Positions 14,608 through 22,104 of a stretch of DNA of 22,104 bases are shown piece after piece. The position numbers and the translations under genes are program-made. The stretch is from NCBI GenBank assembly GCA_016929365.1, contig JAFGIZ010000110.1, forward strand, positions 1 to 22,104. The letters are read 5' to 3'. Under the pieces are notes generated by a model, which worked only from the letters and a program-made list of their open reading frames with translations, did not search any database and was not told the origin of the DNA. Origin of the DNA: Lentisphaerota bacterium. Its GTDB lineage: Bacteria; Verrucomicrobiota; Kiritimatiellia; UBA8416; JAFGIZ01. The first letter of the stretch is position 1; each line of letters starts with the position of its first letter.

Positions 14608-15246
14608 TCACGGCCCCTTACGGCACGGCCGCTGCGGAGACCGGGCCCCCCGGATGAAGGCGGCGAGCCGGGCGGGGTCCTTACGGCCCGGCGCCGCCTC
14701 CACGCCGCCGGACACGTCCACGCCCAGCGGCCTGACCGTCCGCACGGCCCCGGCCACGTTGTCCGGCGTCAGGCCGCCGGCGAGCATCACGGGCTGCGCC
14801 GCGGCCAGCCGCGCCGCCCGCTCCCAATCCGCCCGCACGCCCGTGCCCCCGTACCGTCCCGGCACCGCCGCGTCCACGACGTAGCGCTGCGCGGGCCAGG
14901 CCGCCGGATCGGGCCGCACCCCCTCCGTCCCGCAGCGCACCGCGCGCCAGACCGGCACCGGGAAACCCGCGAACGCGTCGGCGGGCTCGTCGCCGTGAAT
15001 CTGTACGGCATGCAGCCCGCACGCGGCGGCCACGCGTGCGACCTCGTCCGGCACCGCGTTCACGAACACGCCCACCGCCCGGCACGGCCGGCCGAGCGCC
15101 GCCAGGATCGCGGCCGCACGCGGGGCGGTCACCGCCCGCGGCGAGTCCGGATAAAACACGAACCCCAGGTAATCGGCCCCGGCGTCCAGGGCAATCCGCG
15201 CGTCCTCCGCGCAGGTCAACCCGCAGATTTTGATTTCAAGCGTCAT
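14608..15246 (-). CDS. trpF: Phosphoribosylanthranilate isomerase
   Basis: TrpF performs the Amadori rearrangement of phosphoribosylanthranilate to CdRP in tryptophan synthesis. The 212-residue TIM barrel has the expected KICGLT start with general base C8, FVFYPDSPRAV, VGVFVN, VQIHGDE, general acid D125 (YVVDAAVPGRYGGTG) and the phosphate-binding LAGGLTPDNV and GVDVSGGVE. Its ATG at 15246 lies inside the end of the SGNH hydrolase gene (11-bp overlap), so translation is probably coupled to it. No trpC, trpD, trpE or trpG is in the window; they are presumably elsewhere in the genome. Confidence 0.96.
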   Translation of the reverse strand: MTLEIKICGLTCAEDARIALDAGADYLGFVFYPDSPRAVTAPRAAAILAALGRPCRAVGVFVNAVPDEVARVAAACGLHAVQIHGDEPADAFAGFPVPVWRAVRCGTEGVRPDPAAWPAQRYVVDAAVPGRYGGTGVRADWERAARLAAAQPVMLAGGLTPDNVAGAVRTVRPLGVDVSGGVEAAPGRKDPARLAAFIRGARSPQRPCRKGP

Positions 15247-16270
15247 GCCCCTGTCCGCCGGGCGGCAGGGCCGGCACGATGCGGTCCAGGAAATGACGCG
15301 CCATCAGCTCGATGCCGTCCCCGTTCGGATGGCACTGGTCCTCGGTGTACTCGGCGATCTCGGCCTCGTTGAAGATGTCCAGGCCGCTGAACACGTAAAG
15401 GTTTGCGTCGCCGTGCGCCGTGAGACGCCGGCCGACCTCCTCGACGGCGCGCCGCATGTCCCGGATCGTATAGCCCACGGCGTTCGGCGTCGTTTCGTTC
15501 GGCGGAAAAGCCATCGGCGAGATGAGCGCGATCGGAATGTCCGGGTGCTTCTCGCGTATCGTCTGCACCAGCCCCAGCACGGCGGGCGGAAACGTCCGCG
15601 CCGACAGGTGGGCCCCGGCCATGCAGTTAATGCCCACCTTGAGGGAGATGAAGTCGGCCGGCCGGTCGCGGATCATGGCGGCCACCAGCGGCTCCAGGCA
15701 GCAGTTACCCCCGTAGCCCAGCGAGGTGACGTGCCAGTCCCGCGCACGGGCCACGATCGCCGGCCACGTCCGGGCCGAGCTGTTCGCGCGCACGCAATGG
15801 GTCAGCGAACTGCCGTAGGTCACCCAGCGAAAGCGCGTATCCGCCGCCGCGCGGCAGCATGCGCCGTCCGGAACGCCCAGCCCGCGCACGCGCATCGGCG
15901 TATCCGGCGGCAGCCAGAGCTCGACCGTCTTCAGGCCGTCCGGCAGCCCCTCGAAGACGGCCGACGTACTGCCCTGCGGCGCCGCGACGCTGGCCGCAAT
16001 GGCGTTGTCGACGGTCGCGTCCAGCAGGCGCGGACCGAACTCGCGCGGCTCCTCGATCGGCGCAAAATCCAGCCGCACGGCTGTCGCGTCCGTCTCGAGA
16101 CGCAGGCGCACCCCGCTGGTACACGCGGCGCGCCCCACGAGCGCGTTCTCGGGCGAGACAAACAGGTCCAGCCGGTCATGCGGCAGCCGCCACGGCTGCA
16201 GCCATCCGTCGCCCCGCTCCACCGAAATCGCGCCCTGGAAAAATGTCTCGTCAACGGGGACCTGTTTCAT
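15236..16270 (-). CDS. SGNH/GDSL-family esterase or acylhydrolase with N-terminal beta domain
   Basis: The 344-residue product has a beta-rich N-terminal domain (about 10-140; HDRLDLFVSPENALVG resembles the GxDLY domain found before some SGNH esterases) and a C-terminal SGNH hydrolase (about 145-335). The four blocks are visible: nucleophile S155 in TYGSSLTH, Gly in GYGGNC (187-188), Asn in KVGINC (N215), and D311/H314 in DQCHPNGDGIELMA. No signal peptide is seen, so it is probably cytoplasmic, perhaps a deacetylase of a sugar or other small ester; the substrate is unknown. The Shine-Dalgarno AGGAGAGG supports the ATG at 16270. It is the first gene of the trpF-trpB-trpA unit and overlaps trpF by 11 bp, an unusual partner for tryptophan genes. 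Confidence 0.88.
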   Translation of the reverse strand: MKQVPVDETFFQGAISVERGDGWLQPWRLPHDRLDLFVSPENALVGRAACTSGVRLRLETDATAVRLDFAPIEEPREFGPRLLDATVDNAIAASVAAPQGSTSAVFEGLPDGLKTVELWLPPDTPMRVRGLGVPDGACCRAAADTRFRWVTYGSSLTHCVRANSSARTWPAIVARARDWHVTSLGYGGNCCLEPLVAAMIRDRPADFISLKVGINCMAGAHLSARTFPPAVLGLVQTIREKHPDIPIALISPMAFPPNETTPNAVGYTIRDMRRAVEEVGRRLTAHGDANLYVFSGLDIFNEAEIAEYTEDQCHPNGDGIELMARHFLDRIVPALPPGGQGHDA

Positions 16271-16471
16271 CGCTTTCCTCTCCTGGTTAACGTGTCACAT
16301 GTCCCATACCGTACCCGCCCGGTCGCGCATCCGTCAACACGCCCGGCACGGAGCCGGTCCGGGTTGCGGGCTCAGGCCGGGATGGGCCATGGGCGGCGGG
16401 GACGCGTGCCCGGCCGCGCCAACCGGATACAGGCGGTGATTTTCGCCCCCGGCGCCGCACGTCTTTCCATC
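16271..16471. other. Intergenic gap: end of the glycosyltransferase unit and leader of the esterase-trp unit
   Basis: This 201-bp stretch has no convincing gene. It contains the candidate promoter at 16308-16337 and a small hairpin, CCGGC (16343-16347) and GCCGG (16353-16357), just upstream of it. The hairpin has no T-run, so termination of the glycosyltransferase transcript here is unproven. I looked for a trp leader peptide and found no tandem Trp codons on the minus strand. Confidence 0.5.
16308..16337 (-). promoter_or_regulatory. Candidate promoter of the esterase-trpFBA unit
   Basis: On the minus strand TTGACG (16337-16332) is a five-of-six -35 match. An 18-bp spacer and a weak -10 TACGGT (16313-16308, three of six) follow. 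It lies about 40 bp upstream of the esterase start codon. Confidence 0.35.
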
Positions 16472-19351
16472 TCAATCCCGCTCCCGCACGGTCAGGCTGA
16501 CCGGCATTTCCACCGCGCGCCGCCGTTGCGGCAGTCCCGTCCGCGCCTTGCGGCGGCTGCGCGGCGGAATTGCGCGGTACACGCCCATCCGGATACGGTA
16601 GACGCCGGGCACGGTGTCCGCCGGCACCGTGACGACGCGCTCCTCCACGAAAACCTCCGGCAGCGGTTGTTCCCCGACATCCGCGTCGCCCAGCAGGGGA
16701 TGGTCGTCCTGGAAACGGCCGCCCGGTCCCTCGATATGCACAAAGACAACGTCCGCCGTGATGTCCGTGTCCGGCGGGCACATCCAGAAATAACGGACCG
16801 TCACGGTTCCTCCGGGCCGCACTGTGCGCGGCGCCGCGCTCAGGCCCAGGAGCCGGACACCGTCGCCGAAATCCACGTCCGCCGCGGTGTCCGGTTCCCT
16901 CAGCCGACTCCGCCACGCCGCCGCCTCCTCGCCGCGGCCGCAAAGCTCCAGCGCGTCCGCCAGCCGCACGACGGCGGGACGGTAACCGGGGCAGGCGTCC
17001 AGCGCCTGCCGCAGGGTATCCGCCGCGCCTTCCGCGTCGCCTTCCGCCAGGGCCGCCTCGGCCCGCCCGATCAGCACCGCCGCCCAGCGCTTGGTGTGGC
17101 CCAACAGGCACGCGCCTCCGCGAAAGACGAGGCCCCGCACGTCGCGGTAGGCGGGGTCCCACAGGCCGGCTCCGAAATCAAAGACCGACCACTCCCCCGC
17201 GGCCCGCTCGCGCATCGCCACGCCGCGGGCCGCCAGCGCGCGGCGCGCGACCGCCGCCTCCACGCTCGAGACCACGATGGCCGTGTCCGGTCCGAACCGC
17301 ACCTCGCCGGAGCCGTCCCCTTCGCAATCGGCGATCCGGTTTGCCCACCAGCGGTCCGCGTAGACCCCGCCGTCGCGCGCCGCATCCGTCTTCTCCCGCC
17401 CCACGAGCGCGGGTACCGCCGCGTCGCCGCGCGGCCGCGCGCCCGTGCCCGGCGTATAGACCGCCAGCTCCCCTGCTTCAAACTCGCCCTGCCCGTGCGC
17501 CATCAGCATGCGGATCCGCAGGCCGGTGACTTCGGCCGGTGCGAAACGGCAGGCCAGCCGGTACTGCCGGCCGCCCCAGTAGGGTCGGGGGCCGGACCAG
17601 AAGTAATACGTCGTCTGCGCCTCGTCCAGCAGCGGCGTCCAGCCGGACGCCGTCTTGCCTTCCAGGCGCCACGCCGCCGGGTAGCGCACCGTGTGGCTCA
17701 ACAGGCGCAACCCGCATACGGGGACCGGCTCGGTGAATCGCAGGTCGAGCCCCGTCCATGCGGCTTCCGGGGCCCGCAGGACGGGGCCGGAATCCAGGTT
17801 GGCGTCCGTCAGCGCGTCGCGCACGTCGGCGCCCTCCGCGGTCCGCGCCGAGGCCCAGTACACCGGGTCGACGTGCCGCACGGCGCCGGCCGGCGGCGCA
17901 AGATCGTACGTCAGCCGCAACACGCCGAACCGGCGGTTTCGCGCCGACCCGTCCGTGGCGCGGACGAAGCACCCGATGCCGCCGCATTCGTTCAACACCG
18001 CCACCCGCCCGGCCGCCTCCACGGCTTCGGCATAGGCCTCCACCTTCTCGCCCTTGACATCCGCGAAGACAAACCGTTCGTCCAGGGCGAAATTCAGACC
18101 GTGCAGCAGGTACGGCGCATAGAGGCAGCGAATCGCTTCCTCGTCCAGAAAACGGCCCAGTGCCAGGGCGTTCCGGCGTACCTCCGCCTGCCGGGCCGCG
18201 CGTTGCACAGGGTGCGGCAGCATCAGCCCCTGCCAGCCCAGGACCACGAGCAGGGGCAGCCAGCCCCACCGCCGCCCCAGCGCCGCGGCGCCCATACCCG
18301 TCATGACGGCCAGGGCCGGCAGCAGGGGCAACAGGTACCGCGCCGTCGCGTACGCGGAAAATGACGACACGCTGTAGACCACGGAGAACACGGCTAGAAA
18401 AACAAACGGTCCCCGGCGGTACGGCGCCGCCGGACCGCCCGCCGCCGCTTTCCGGGCCGCCCAGGCAATCAGCACGATGTAGGCTGCCGCCACCGCGGCC
18501 CGCCCGGCCCAGGGGCCCGCGTCCAGGTCCAGCAGGTCCGGCGCGCGCACGAGCCAGAAGAGGCGCTGGCCGTCCAGGAAGCGCTGTCCCAACGCGCCGA
18601 AGGCCTGCGCCATTTCAAACGACGCGCCGCCGTGCCTGAGATTCCAGAGCCACAGCGGCAACGCGCCCAGCACGAACCCCGCCGGCGCCGCGGCGAGGCT
18701 CCACGACCAGGCACGGCGGCGGGCCGTGCCCACAAACAGCAGGGCCGCCGCCGCCAGTGCGGGAACGATCAGGAAATGACTCCAGAAACCGAGCCCGGCC
18801 GCGATGCCCATCAGTAGGTAACGCGGGGCCGCGACGCGCCGGCCCTCCCGCCGCAGCCGTCCCAGGCGGCACGCCTGCCAGATCAGAAACGTGCCGAACA
18901 GCAGCGCCACGCCGTATCCGCCGCGCGACGAGGCCTGGTAGTGAAAATACCCGTCCGGCCCCGCGACGCACACGGCCATGGCCGCCAGCCCCGCCCACGG
19001 TCCGCCGGCGTCCCGCCCCCACGCGTACACCACCGGCAACAGCAGCATGCCGAACAGGGCCGTACCGAGGCAAACACTGAACCCGGAGCACCCGAACAGT
19101 TTACAGAACAGGGCGCTGACCGCCGGCTCCAGGCTGCCCATATAATGCTGGCCGTAGAAGAAGACAGGAAAAGCCCGGCCTTCCGCCATGTGTCTGGCCA
19201 TCAAGGCGGTAATGCCGAAGTCCGGGTTATAGCTGTAGCGGTAGAGCCACGCGCCGAGCACCCGCATGGCGATACCGGCGCCCAGGAGGACGCCGAACAT
19301 GACGGCCTGGAGGCGCCCGGGCGAACCGGATCCCTGCGTCCTGCTATCCAT
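16472..19351 (-). CDS. GT-C family membrane glycosyltransferase (GT39/PMT-like) with long multi-domain C-terminal tail
   Basis: This is a 959-residue polytopic membrane protein. The N-terminal 380 residues carry about ten hydrophobic segments. The first outer loop holds the family's catalytic-type Asp (D44 in YSYNPDFGITALMARHMAEG) and FFYGQHYMGSLEPAVSA (E75), typical of enzymes that transfer sugars from polyprenyl-phosphate donors. The remainder is non-membrane: a discoidin (F5/8C)-like beta domain (about 510-635), a TPR-like pair (about 762-820, LIGRAEAALAEGDAEGAADT) and a beta-sandwich (about 830-959, VRPGGTVTVRYFWMCPPDTD, VPADTVPGVYRIRMGVY). The acceptor is unknown. The ATG at 19351 has a modest AGGGA ribosome binding site. 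The upstream membrane-protein gene ends 27 bp away, so they are probably cotranscribed. Domain borders in the tail are rough estimates. Confidence 0.82.
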   Translation of the reverse strand: MDSRTQGSGSPGRLQAVMFGVLLGAGIAMRVLGAWLYRYSYNPDFGITALMARHMAEGRAFPVFFYGQHYMGSLEPAVSALFCKLFGCSGFSVCLGTALFGMLLLPVVYAWGRDAGGPWAGLAAMAVCVAGPDGYFHYQASSRGGYGVALLFGTFLIWQACRLGRLRREGRRVAAPRYLLMGIAAGLGFWSHFLIVPALAAAALLFVGTARRRAWSWSLAAAPAGFVLGALPLWLWNLRHGGASFEMAQAFGALGQRFLDGQRLFWLVRAPDLLDLDAGPWAGRAAVAAAYIVLIAWAARKAAAGGPAAPYRRGPFVFLAVFSVVYSVSSFSAYATARYLLPLLPALAVMTGMGAAALGRRWGWLPLLVVLGWQGLMLPHPVQRAARQAEVRRNALALGRFLDEEAIRCLYAPYLLHGLNFALDERFVFADVKGEKVEAYAEAVEAAGRVAVLNECGGIGCFVRATDGSARNRRFGVLRLTYDLAPPAGAVRHVDPVYWASARTAEGADVRDALTDANLDSGPVLRAPEAAWTGLDLRFTEPVPVCGLRLLSHTVRYPAAWRLEGKTASGWTPLLDEAQTTYYFWSGPRPYWGGRQYRLACRFAPAEVTGLRIRMLMAHGQGEFEAGELAVYTPGTGARPRGDAAVPALVGREKTDAARDGGVYADRWWANRIADCEGDGSGEVRFGPDTAIVVSSVEAAVARRALAARGVAMRERAAGEWSVFDFGAGLWDPAYRDVRGLVFRGGACLLGHTKRWAAVLIGRAEAALAEGDAEGAADTLRQALDACPGYRPAVVRLADALELCGRGEEAAAWRSRLREPDTAADVDFGDGVRLLGLSAAPRTVRPGGTVTVRYFWMCPPDTDITADVVFVHIEGPGGRFQDDHPLLGDADVGEQPLPEVFVEERVVTVPADTVPGVYRIRMGVYRAIPPRSRRKARTGLPQRRRAVEMPVSLTVRERD

Positions 19352-19378
19352 CCGTTCCCTGCTCCATCGCTCGCGCGC

Positions 19379-21556
19379 TTACAACCATCCGGCATAGCGG
19401 ATCGTAAAGGCCTCCACGCCGTTCCCCCGCACGCCGATCAGCCGCACCCCGTCGCCGCCGTCATACGGAAACAGTTCCACCGGCCCGGGCGCGCGCAGGT
19501 TCTCCGCCCAGTTATACTTGAGCACGGCTTCATCCCGCGGCGCATCCAGCCGGACGTCCAGCCGGTTGAAATCGGCCCGTACCGTGCCCGATCCCTTGAG
19601 GAACAGGTTCGAGGCGCGCTTGACCCGGAAAACCGCAAGGCGCTCCCAGTCCACGGGCGGATCGATCTCCTCGTACACGTCCGGATGCCGCCGGAAACAG
19701 GCCTTCCAGTTGTCGTGGTACGTCATGATATGCGTGACATTATAGAGATCGCAGAACGCCTGGATGCGCGTCTCGGGCCGGCGGAACGCGGGCGGCGGAT
19801 AGTTATATTCCACCGTCCGGGGTGGGAACGCGTAATAGTCGCAGGCCATCATCTCGCGTCCCGTCAGCGCAGGCAGGTAGGCCACGTGTCCCCGGCCGTA
19901 GAAATGCACGCAACGCCCCGCAAACATGACCCGTCCCCCGGCCGGCACATGCTCGCGGATCCACGCCGCCAGGGCGCTCACCTCCTCCGTCAACACCGTG
20001 TACGGGGCATGCCCCCGGCCGGCGTACAGGCGAGCCGTGTCGACCCCGCCCAGCAGCAGCAGGGCCAACAGCGCGCCCCGGACCCAGGCGCGGCCGGGGC
20101 CGCCCGTACGCAGCAGGCGGCCGATCCACAGGGCGGCCGGGACAATCGCGATGAAGAAAAACGGTATCGCCATGCGGCCGAGCTGCAGGTTGGGCCGCAG
20201 GCCGCGGCCCCACGCCGCGATCAGGGCCAGGCACAGCAGGACCGGGCCGAACCCGCGGCGCACCGCGCGGTACGGCAACATGGCCAGGCCGCCTATCCCC
20301 AGGAAGATCAGCAGGGGCCGCCCCTCGATCATCTGCGACCAGAGATACGACCACCCGTCGGCCAGCCAGCGGCGCACCTGCGGAAGGTCCGCCCCCGCGC
20401 CCGGCGACTCCATGACGTGCGCCATCAAAGCATCGCCGCGGCCCAGGATAACCCAGAGCGGGCGGGCGTACAGCAGCAGCACGACGGCGCCCGCCGCCAG
20501 CAGGTAGCCCCAAAGCCGCCGGCTCCAGCGGCGCGCGCCGGCCAGCAGGCTGAGCCCGAGCGTGGCGCCCATCAGGGCGCCCGGCGGCCATTGCAGCAGA
20601 AGCAGCGCGAACACGACCAGGCCCGCAAAGAGACGGGGCGAGCGGTCGCCCCGCCAGACGATCCGGTACAGGCAGGCCGCGGTCGGCAGCAGGAAGAACG
20701 ACGAAAACACGGCCCCGACGGTCCCGAAATGCAGCATCCAGAGGAAGTAATGCCGGCTGACGCCCAGCGCCAGTGCGCCCGCCGCGTAGGCGGCCGTGCG
20801 GTTCGCGCCCAGCATCCGCAGCGACGCCACCGCCAGCCACGGCATGGCCCCGATGTACACCGCGGCCACGGCATAGGTATAGATCCGGTCGGGCCGCACG
20901 AACCGCCAGAGCGGCCATAACGGCAATCCCATCGCGCCGGTGCCCGACGTGGTGCCCACAAAGTTCACGACGCCCCCGCTCCAGTACGGGTTGTAGGTGA
21001 TCAGGCGCGGGAACGTCCGGCCGTATTCCCAGAGCCGGAACATGAACGAGGGATGGTCGTCCCGGTAGAGGGCGCGCCCGCCCGTCGCCTCGATCAGGCG
21101 GTAGGCGCAGAGGAGCTGGGATGCGACCAGGATCAGGAGCACGGCCCGGGCCGTGCGGCGGTTCGGCCGCAGCAGGAAGGGCGTCAGGAGCGCCGTCAGC
21201 AGCACGAACCGGCTCAGCCCGGCGTCCAGGCAGCCCACGTTCCGCCCGCAGTCCGGCGTCCAGTCCAGGAAATAGAACCAGGGATGCTGCACGGCGCCGG
21301 AGACCAGGAACAGGAGCAGGAATGCGAACAACACGAGCGCCGGCCGCGCCTGGCGGTCCGGCGCGGCGCCGGCGCCGCGCAGGCGCCGCAGCAGCAGGAA
21401 CAGCGGGACCAGCCAGAGGTACGTCGCGGCCCAGTCGGCATGGACCAGCCGTCCGCCTCCCGCCCGGGCGTGCTCCGCCTGGAACAGCAGCAGCACCAGC
21501 GCCGCGCCGACCGCCAGGGCCAGAACCAGGCGCGCTCCGTGTCTCCACCGTTTCAT
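19379..21556 (-). CDS. Large polytopic membrane protein, YfhO/PTPS-related or GT-C-like
   Basis: The 725-residue product has many hydrophobic segments (first at about 10-26, last near 510-530) and then a soluble C-terminal part of about 190 residues. An outer loop contains YRDDHPSFMFRLWEYG (about 165-180) and ITYNPYWSGG, a pattern seen in large bacterial membrane proteins related to YfhO and the PTPS-related membrane family. These are thought to handle lipid-linked sugars. The C-terminal part includes MTYHDNWKACFRRHPDVYEE and ends in beta-type sequence (VRLIGVRGNGVEAFTIRYAGWL). The ATG at 21556 overlaps the upstream stop as ATGA; an open extension to 21628 would overlap that gene and is not needed. 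It is most likely a glycosyltransferase or flippase-like partner of the neighbouring GT-C protein, but the function is not established. Confidence 0.72.
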   Translation of the reverse strand: MKRWRHGARLVLALAVGAALVLLLFQAEHARAGGGRLVHADWAATYLWLVPLFLLLRRLRGAGAAPDRQARPALVLFAFLLLFLVSGAVQHPWFYFLDWTPDCGRNVGCLDAGLSRFVLLTALLTPFLLRPNRRTARAVLLILVASQLLCAYRLIEATGGRALYRDDHPSFMFRLWEYGRTFPRLITYNPYWSGGVVNFVGTTSGTGAMGLPLWPLWRFVRPDRIYTYAVAAVYIGAMPWLAVASLRMLGANRTAAYAAGALALGVSRHYFLWMLHFGTVGAVFSSFFLLPTAACLYRIVWRGDRSPRLFAGLVVFALLLLQWPPGALMGATLGLSLLAGARRWSRRLWGYLLAAGAVVLLLYARPLWVILGRGDALMAHVMESPGAGADLPQVRRWLADGWSYLWSQMIEGRPLLIFLGIGGLAMLPYRAVRRGFGPVLLCLALIAAWGRGLRPNLQLGRMAIPFFFIAIVPAALWIGRLLRTGGPGRAWVRGALLALLLLGGVDTARLYAGRGHAPYTVLTEEVSALAAWIREHVPAGGRVMFAGRCVHFYGRGHVAYLPALTGREMMACDYYAFPPRTVEYNYPPPAFRRPETRIQAFCDLYNVTHIMTYHDNWKACFRRHPDVYEEIDPPVDWERLAVFRVKRASNLFLKGSGTVRADFNRLDVRLDAPRDEAVLKYNWAENLRAPGPVELFPYDGGDGVRLIGVRGNGVEAFTIRYAGWL

Positions 21557-22104
21557 CGTATCCGTTCTATCCGCACGCGTTCCAGGGTGACGTCCGCGTT
21601 GCGCGCAAACACGAACGCCAGCGTCCACGGCCGGTTATCCCCGCACGCGAACTCCAGGCGGCACGTTTCGCCCGCCCGCACCGGCAAAGCCGGTCCGTCA
21701 TCCATCTCCAGGCGTCCTAACAGTGTACCGGACACGGCGGGCGTGTCCAACCCCAGCTCCACCGTATAGACGCCGGGTTCCAGGGGCAGCCGGGGCCCGT
21801 AAAGCACCGTGCGGTCCGCCTCGCTCTCCCGCCGCAGCACCACCGCGCCCGCCGGCAGCGCCGTGTAGCCGGCCCGGAAAAAGCATGCCGCCGGCACGTC
21901 CGCGCGGTCCCCCGCGTCCCAATCCGGCCAGGCCCCGGCGGTGAGCAGCACCGTGTCCGCAACGACACCGTCCCCTTCCGCTGCCGCGTCCAGGGCGACG
22001 CAGGCGAAGTCGCCCTGCATGTCCGCCGGAATATCGACCCAGTGCCACGTCTCCCCGGCGCATGCACAAACGGCGTCCCGCGGGGCGGCGCCGATCTCCT
22101 CGAG
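21553..22104 (-). CDS. Beta-rich hypothetical protein (C-terminal part, cut by window edge)
   Basis: The reading frame is open from the right edge of the window to the stop at 21553, giving at least 183 residues. The first in-window ATG (22020) is probably internal, because protein-like sequence continues upstream of it (AGETWHWVDIPAD). The visible part alternates short hydrophobic strands and turns: YTALPAGAVVLRRE, LPLEPGVYTVELGLDTP, LLGRLEMDDGPALPV, WTLAFVFARNADVTLERVRI. This is consistent with one or two carbohydrate-binding-like beta-sandwich domains. No catalytic motif was recognised. It could be the tail of another large membrane glycosyltransferase, like the tail of the 959-residue protein. 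Its stop overlaps the start of the next gene by 4 bp. Confidence 0.65.
   Translation of the reverse strand, partial: LEEIGAAPRDAVCACAGETWHWVDIPADMQGDFACVALDAAAEGDGVVADTVLLTAGAWPDWDAGDRADVPAACFFRAGYTALPAGAVVLRRESEADRTVLYGPRLPLEPGVYTVELGLDTPAVSGTLLGRLEMDDGPALPVRAGETCRLEFACGDNRPWTLAFVFARNADVTLERVRIERIR

Noticed and set aside
16291..16471. Tryptophan attenuator or leader peptide before the esterase-trp unit
   Set aside because: No tandem Trp codons, no alternative stem set and no T-run were found.
13075..18364. Two very long plus-strand frames opposite the trp, esterase and glycosyltransferase genes
   Set aside because: Arg/Pro/His-rich with no domain. They cross several real gene boundaries on the other strand.

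Overview
The window is GC-rich and densely packed with bacterial genes. Most junctions are short overlaps or gaps of a few bases. No tRNA, rRNA, CRISPR array or transposase gene was seen. The gene content points to a Gram-negative, double-membrane organism: a Wza-like lipoprotein, an outer-membrane beta-barrel with a C-terminal Phe, and a Wzz/BY-kinase fusion. Large multi-domain membrane glycosyltransferases, RNase HIII, a GxDLY-like SGNH esterase and an acetyl-CoA hydrolase/GNAT fusion would fit the PVC group (Kiritimatiellota, Verrucomicrobiota, Planctomycetota). That placement is inference from family impressions and has not been tested.

Region 1 (1-4628) is an acetate/acyl-CoA module. A partial AMP-forming acetyl-CoA synthetase (minus strand) diverges from a two-gene plus-strand operon. 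The operon encodes an ADP-forming acyl-CoA synthetase and a CoA-transferase/hydrolase fused to a GNAT domain. That GNAT domain resembles the one in the protein acetyltransferase Pat, which in enterobacteria and other bacteria silences acetyl-CoA synthetase by lysine acetylation. In Pat the GNAT is fused to a catalytically dead ADP-forming synthetase. Here the synthetase keeps its catalytic His and stands alone, and the GNAT sits on the CoA-transferase. This is the most interesting candidate system in the window.

Region 2 (4607-9401, minus) is an exopolysaccharide export operon. In transcription order it holds an outer-membrane beta-barrel, a Wzc-like tyrosine autokinase with an eight-tyrosine tail, a short Wza-like export lipoprotein and a small helical-repeat protein of unknown role. 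A good promoter (TTGACT, 17 bp, TAAAAG) precedes it. A REPIN-like inverted repeat separates its first two genes. It holds no glycosyltransferase.

Region 3 (9519-11426, plus) is a two-gene unit: RNase HIII, then a fold-type-IV PLP aminotransferase whose ribosome binding site overlaps the RNase stop codon.

Region 4 (11437-16270, minus) is a partial tryptophan cluster in the order SGNH esterase, trpF, trpB, trpA, M29 aminopeptidase. The flanking esterase and peptidase are tightly coupled to the trp genes. trpE, G, D and C are not in the window.

Region 5 (16472-22104, minus) carries a run of membrane-protein genes entering from beyond the right edge: a partial beta-rich protein, a 725-residue polytopic membrane protein and a 959-residue GT-C (GT39-like) glycosyltransferase. 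The last has a long C-terminal tail of discoidin-like, TPR-like and beta-sandwich regions. These are probably used in building or decorating surface glycans.
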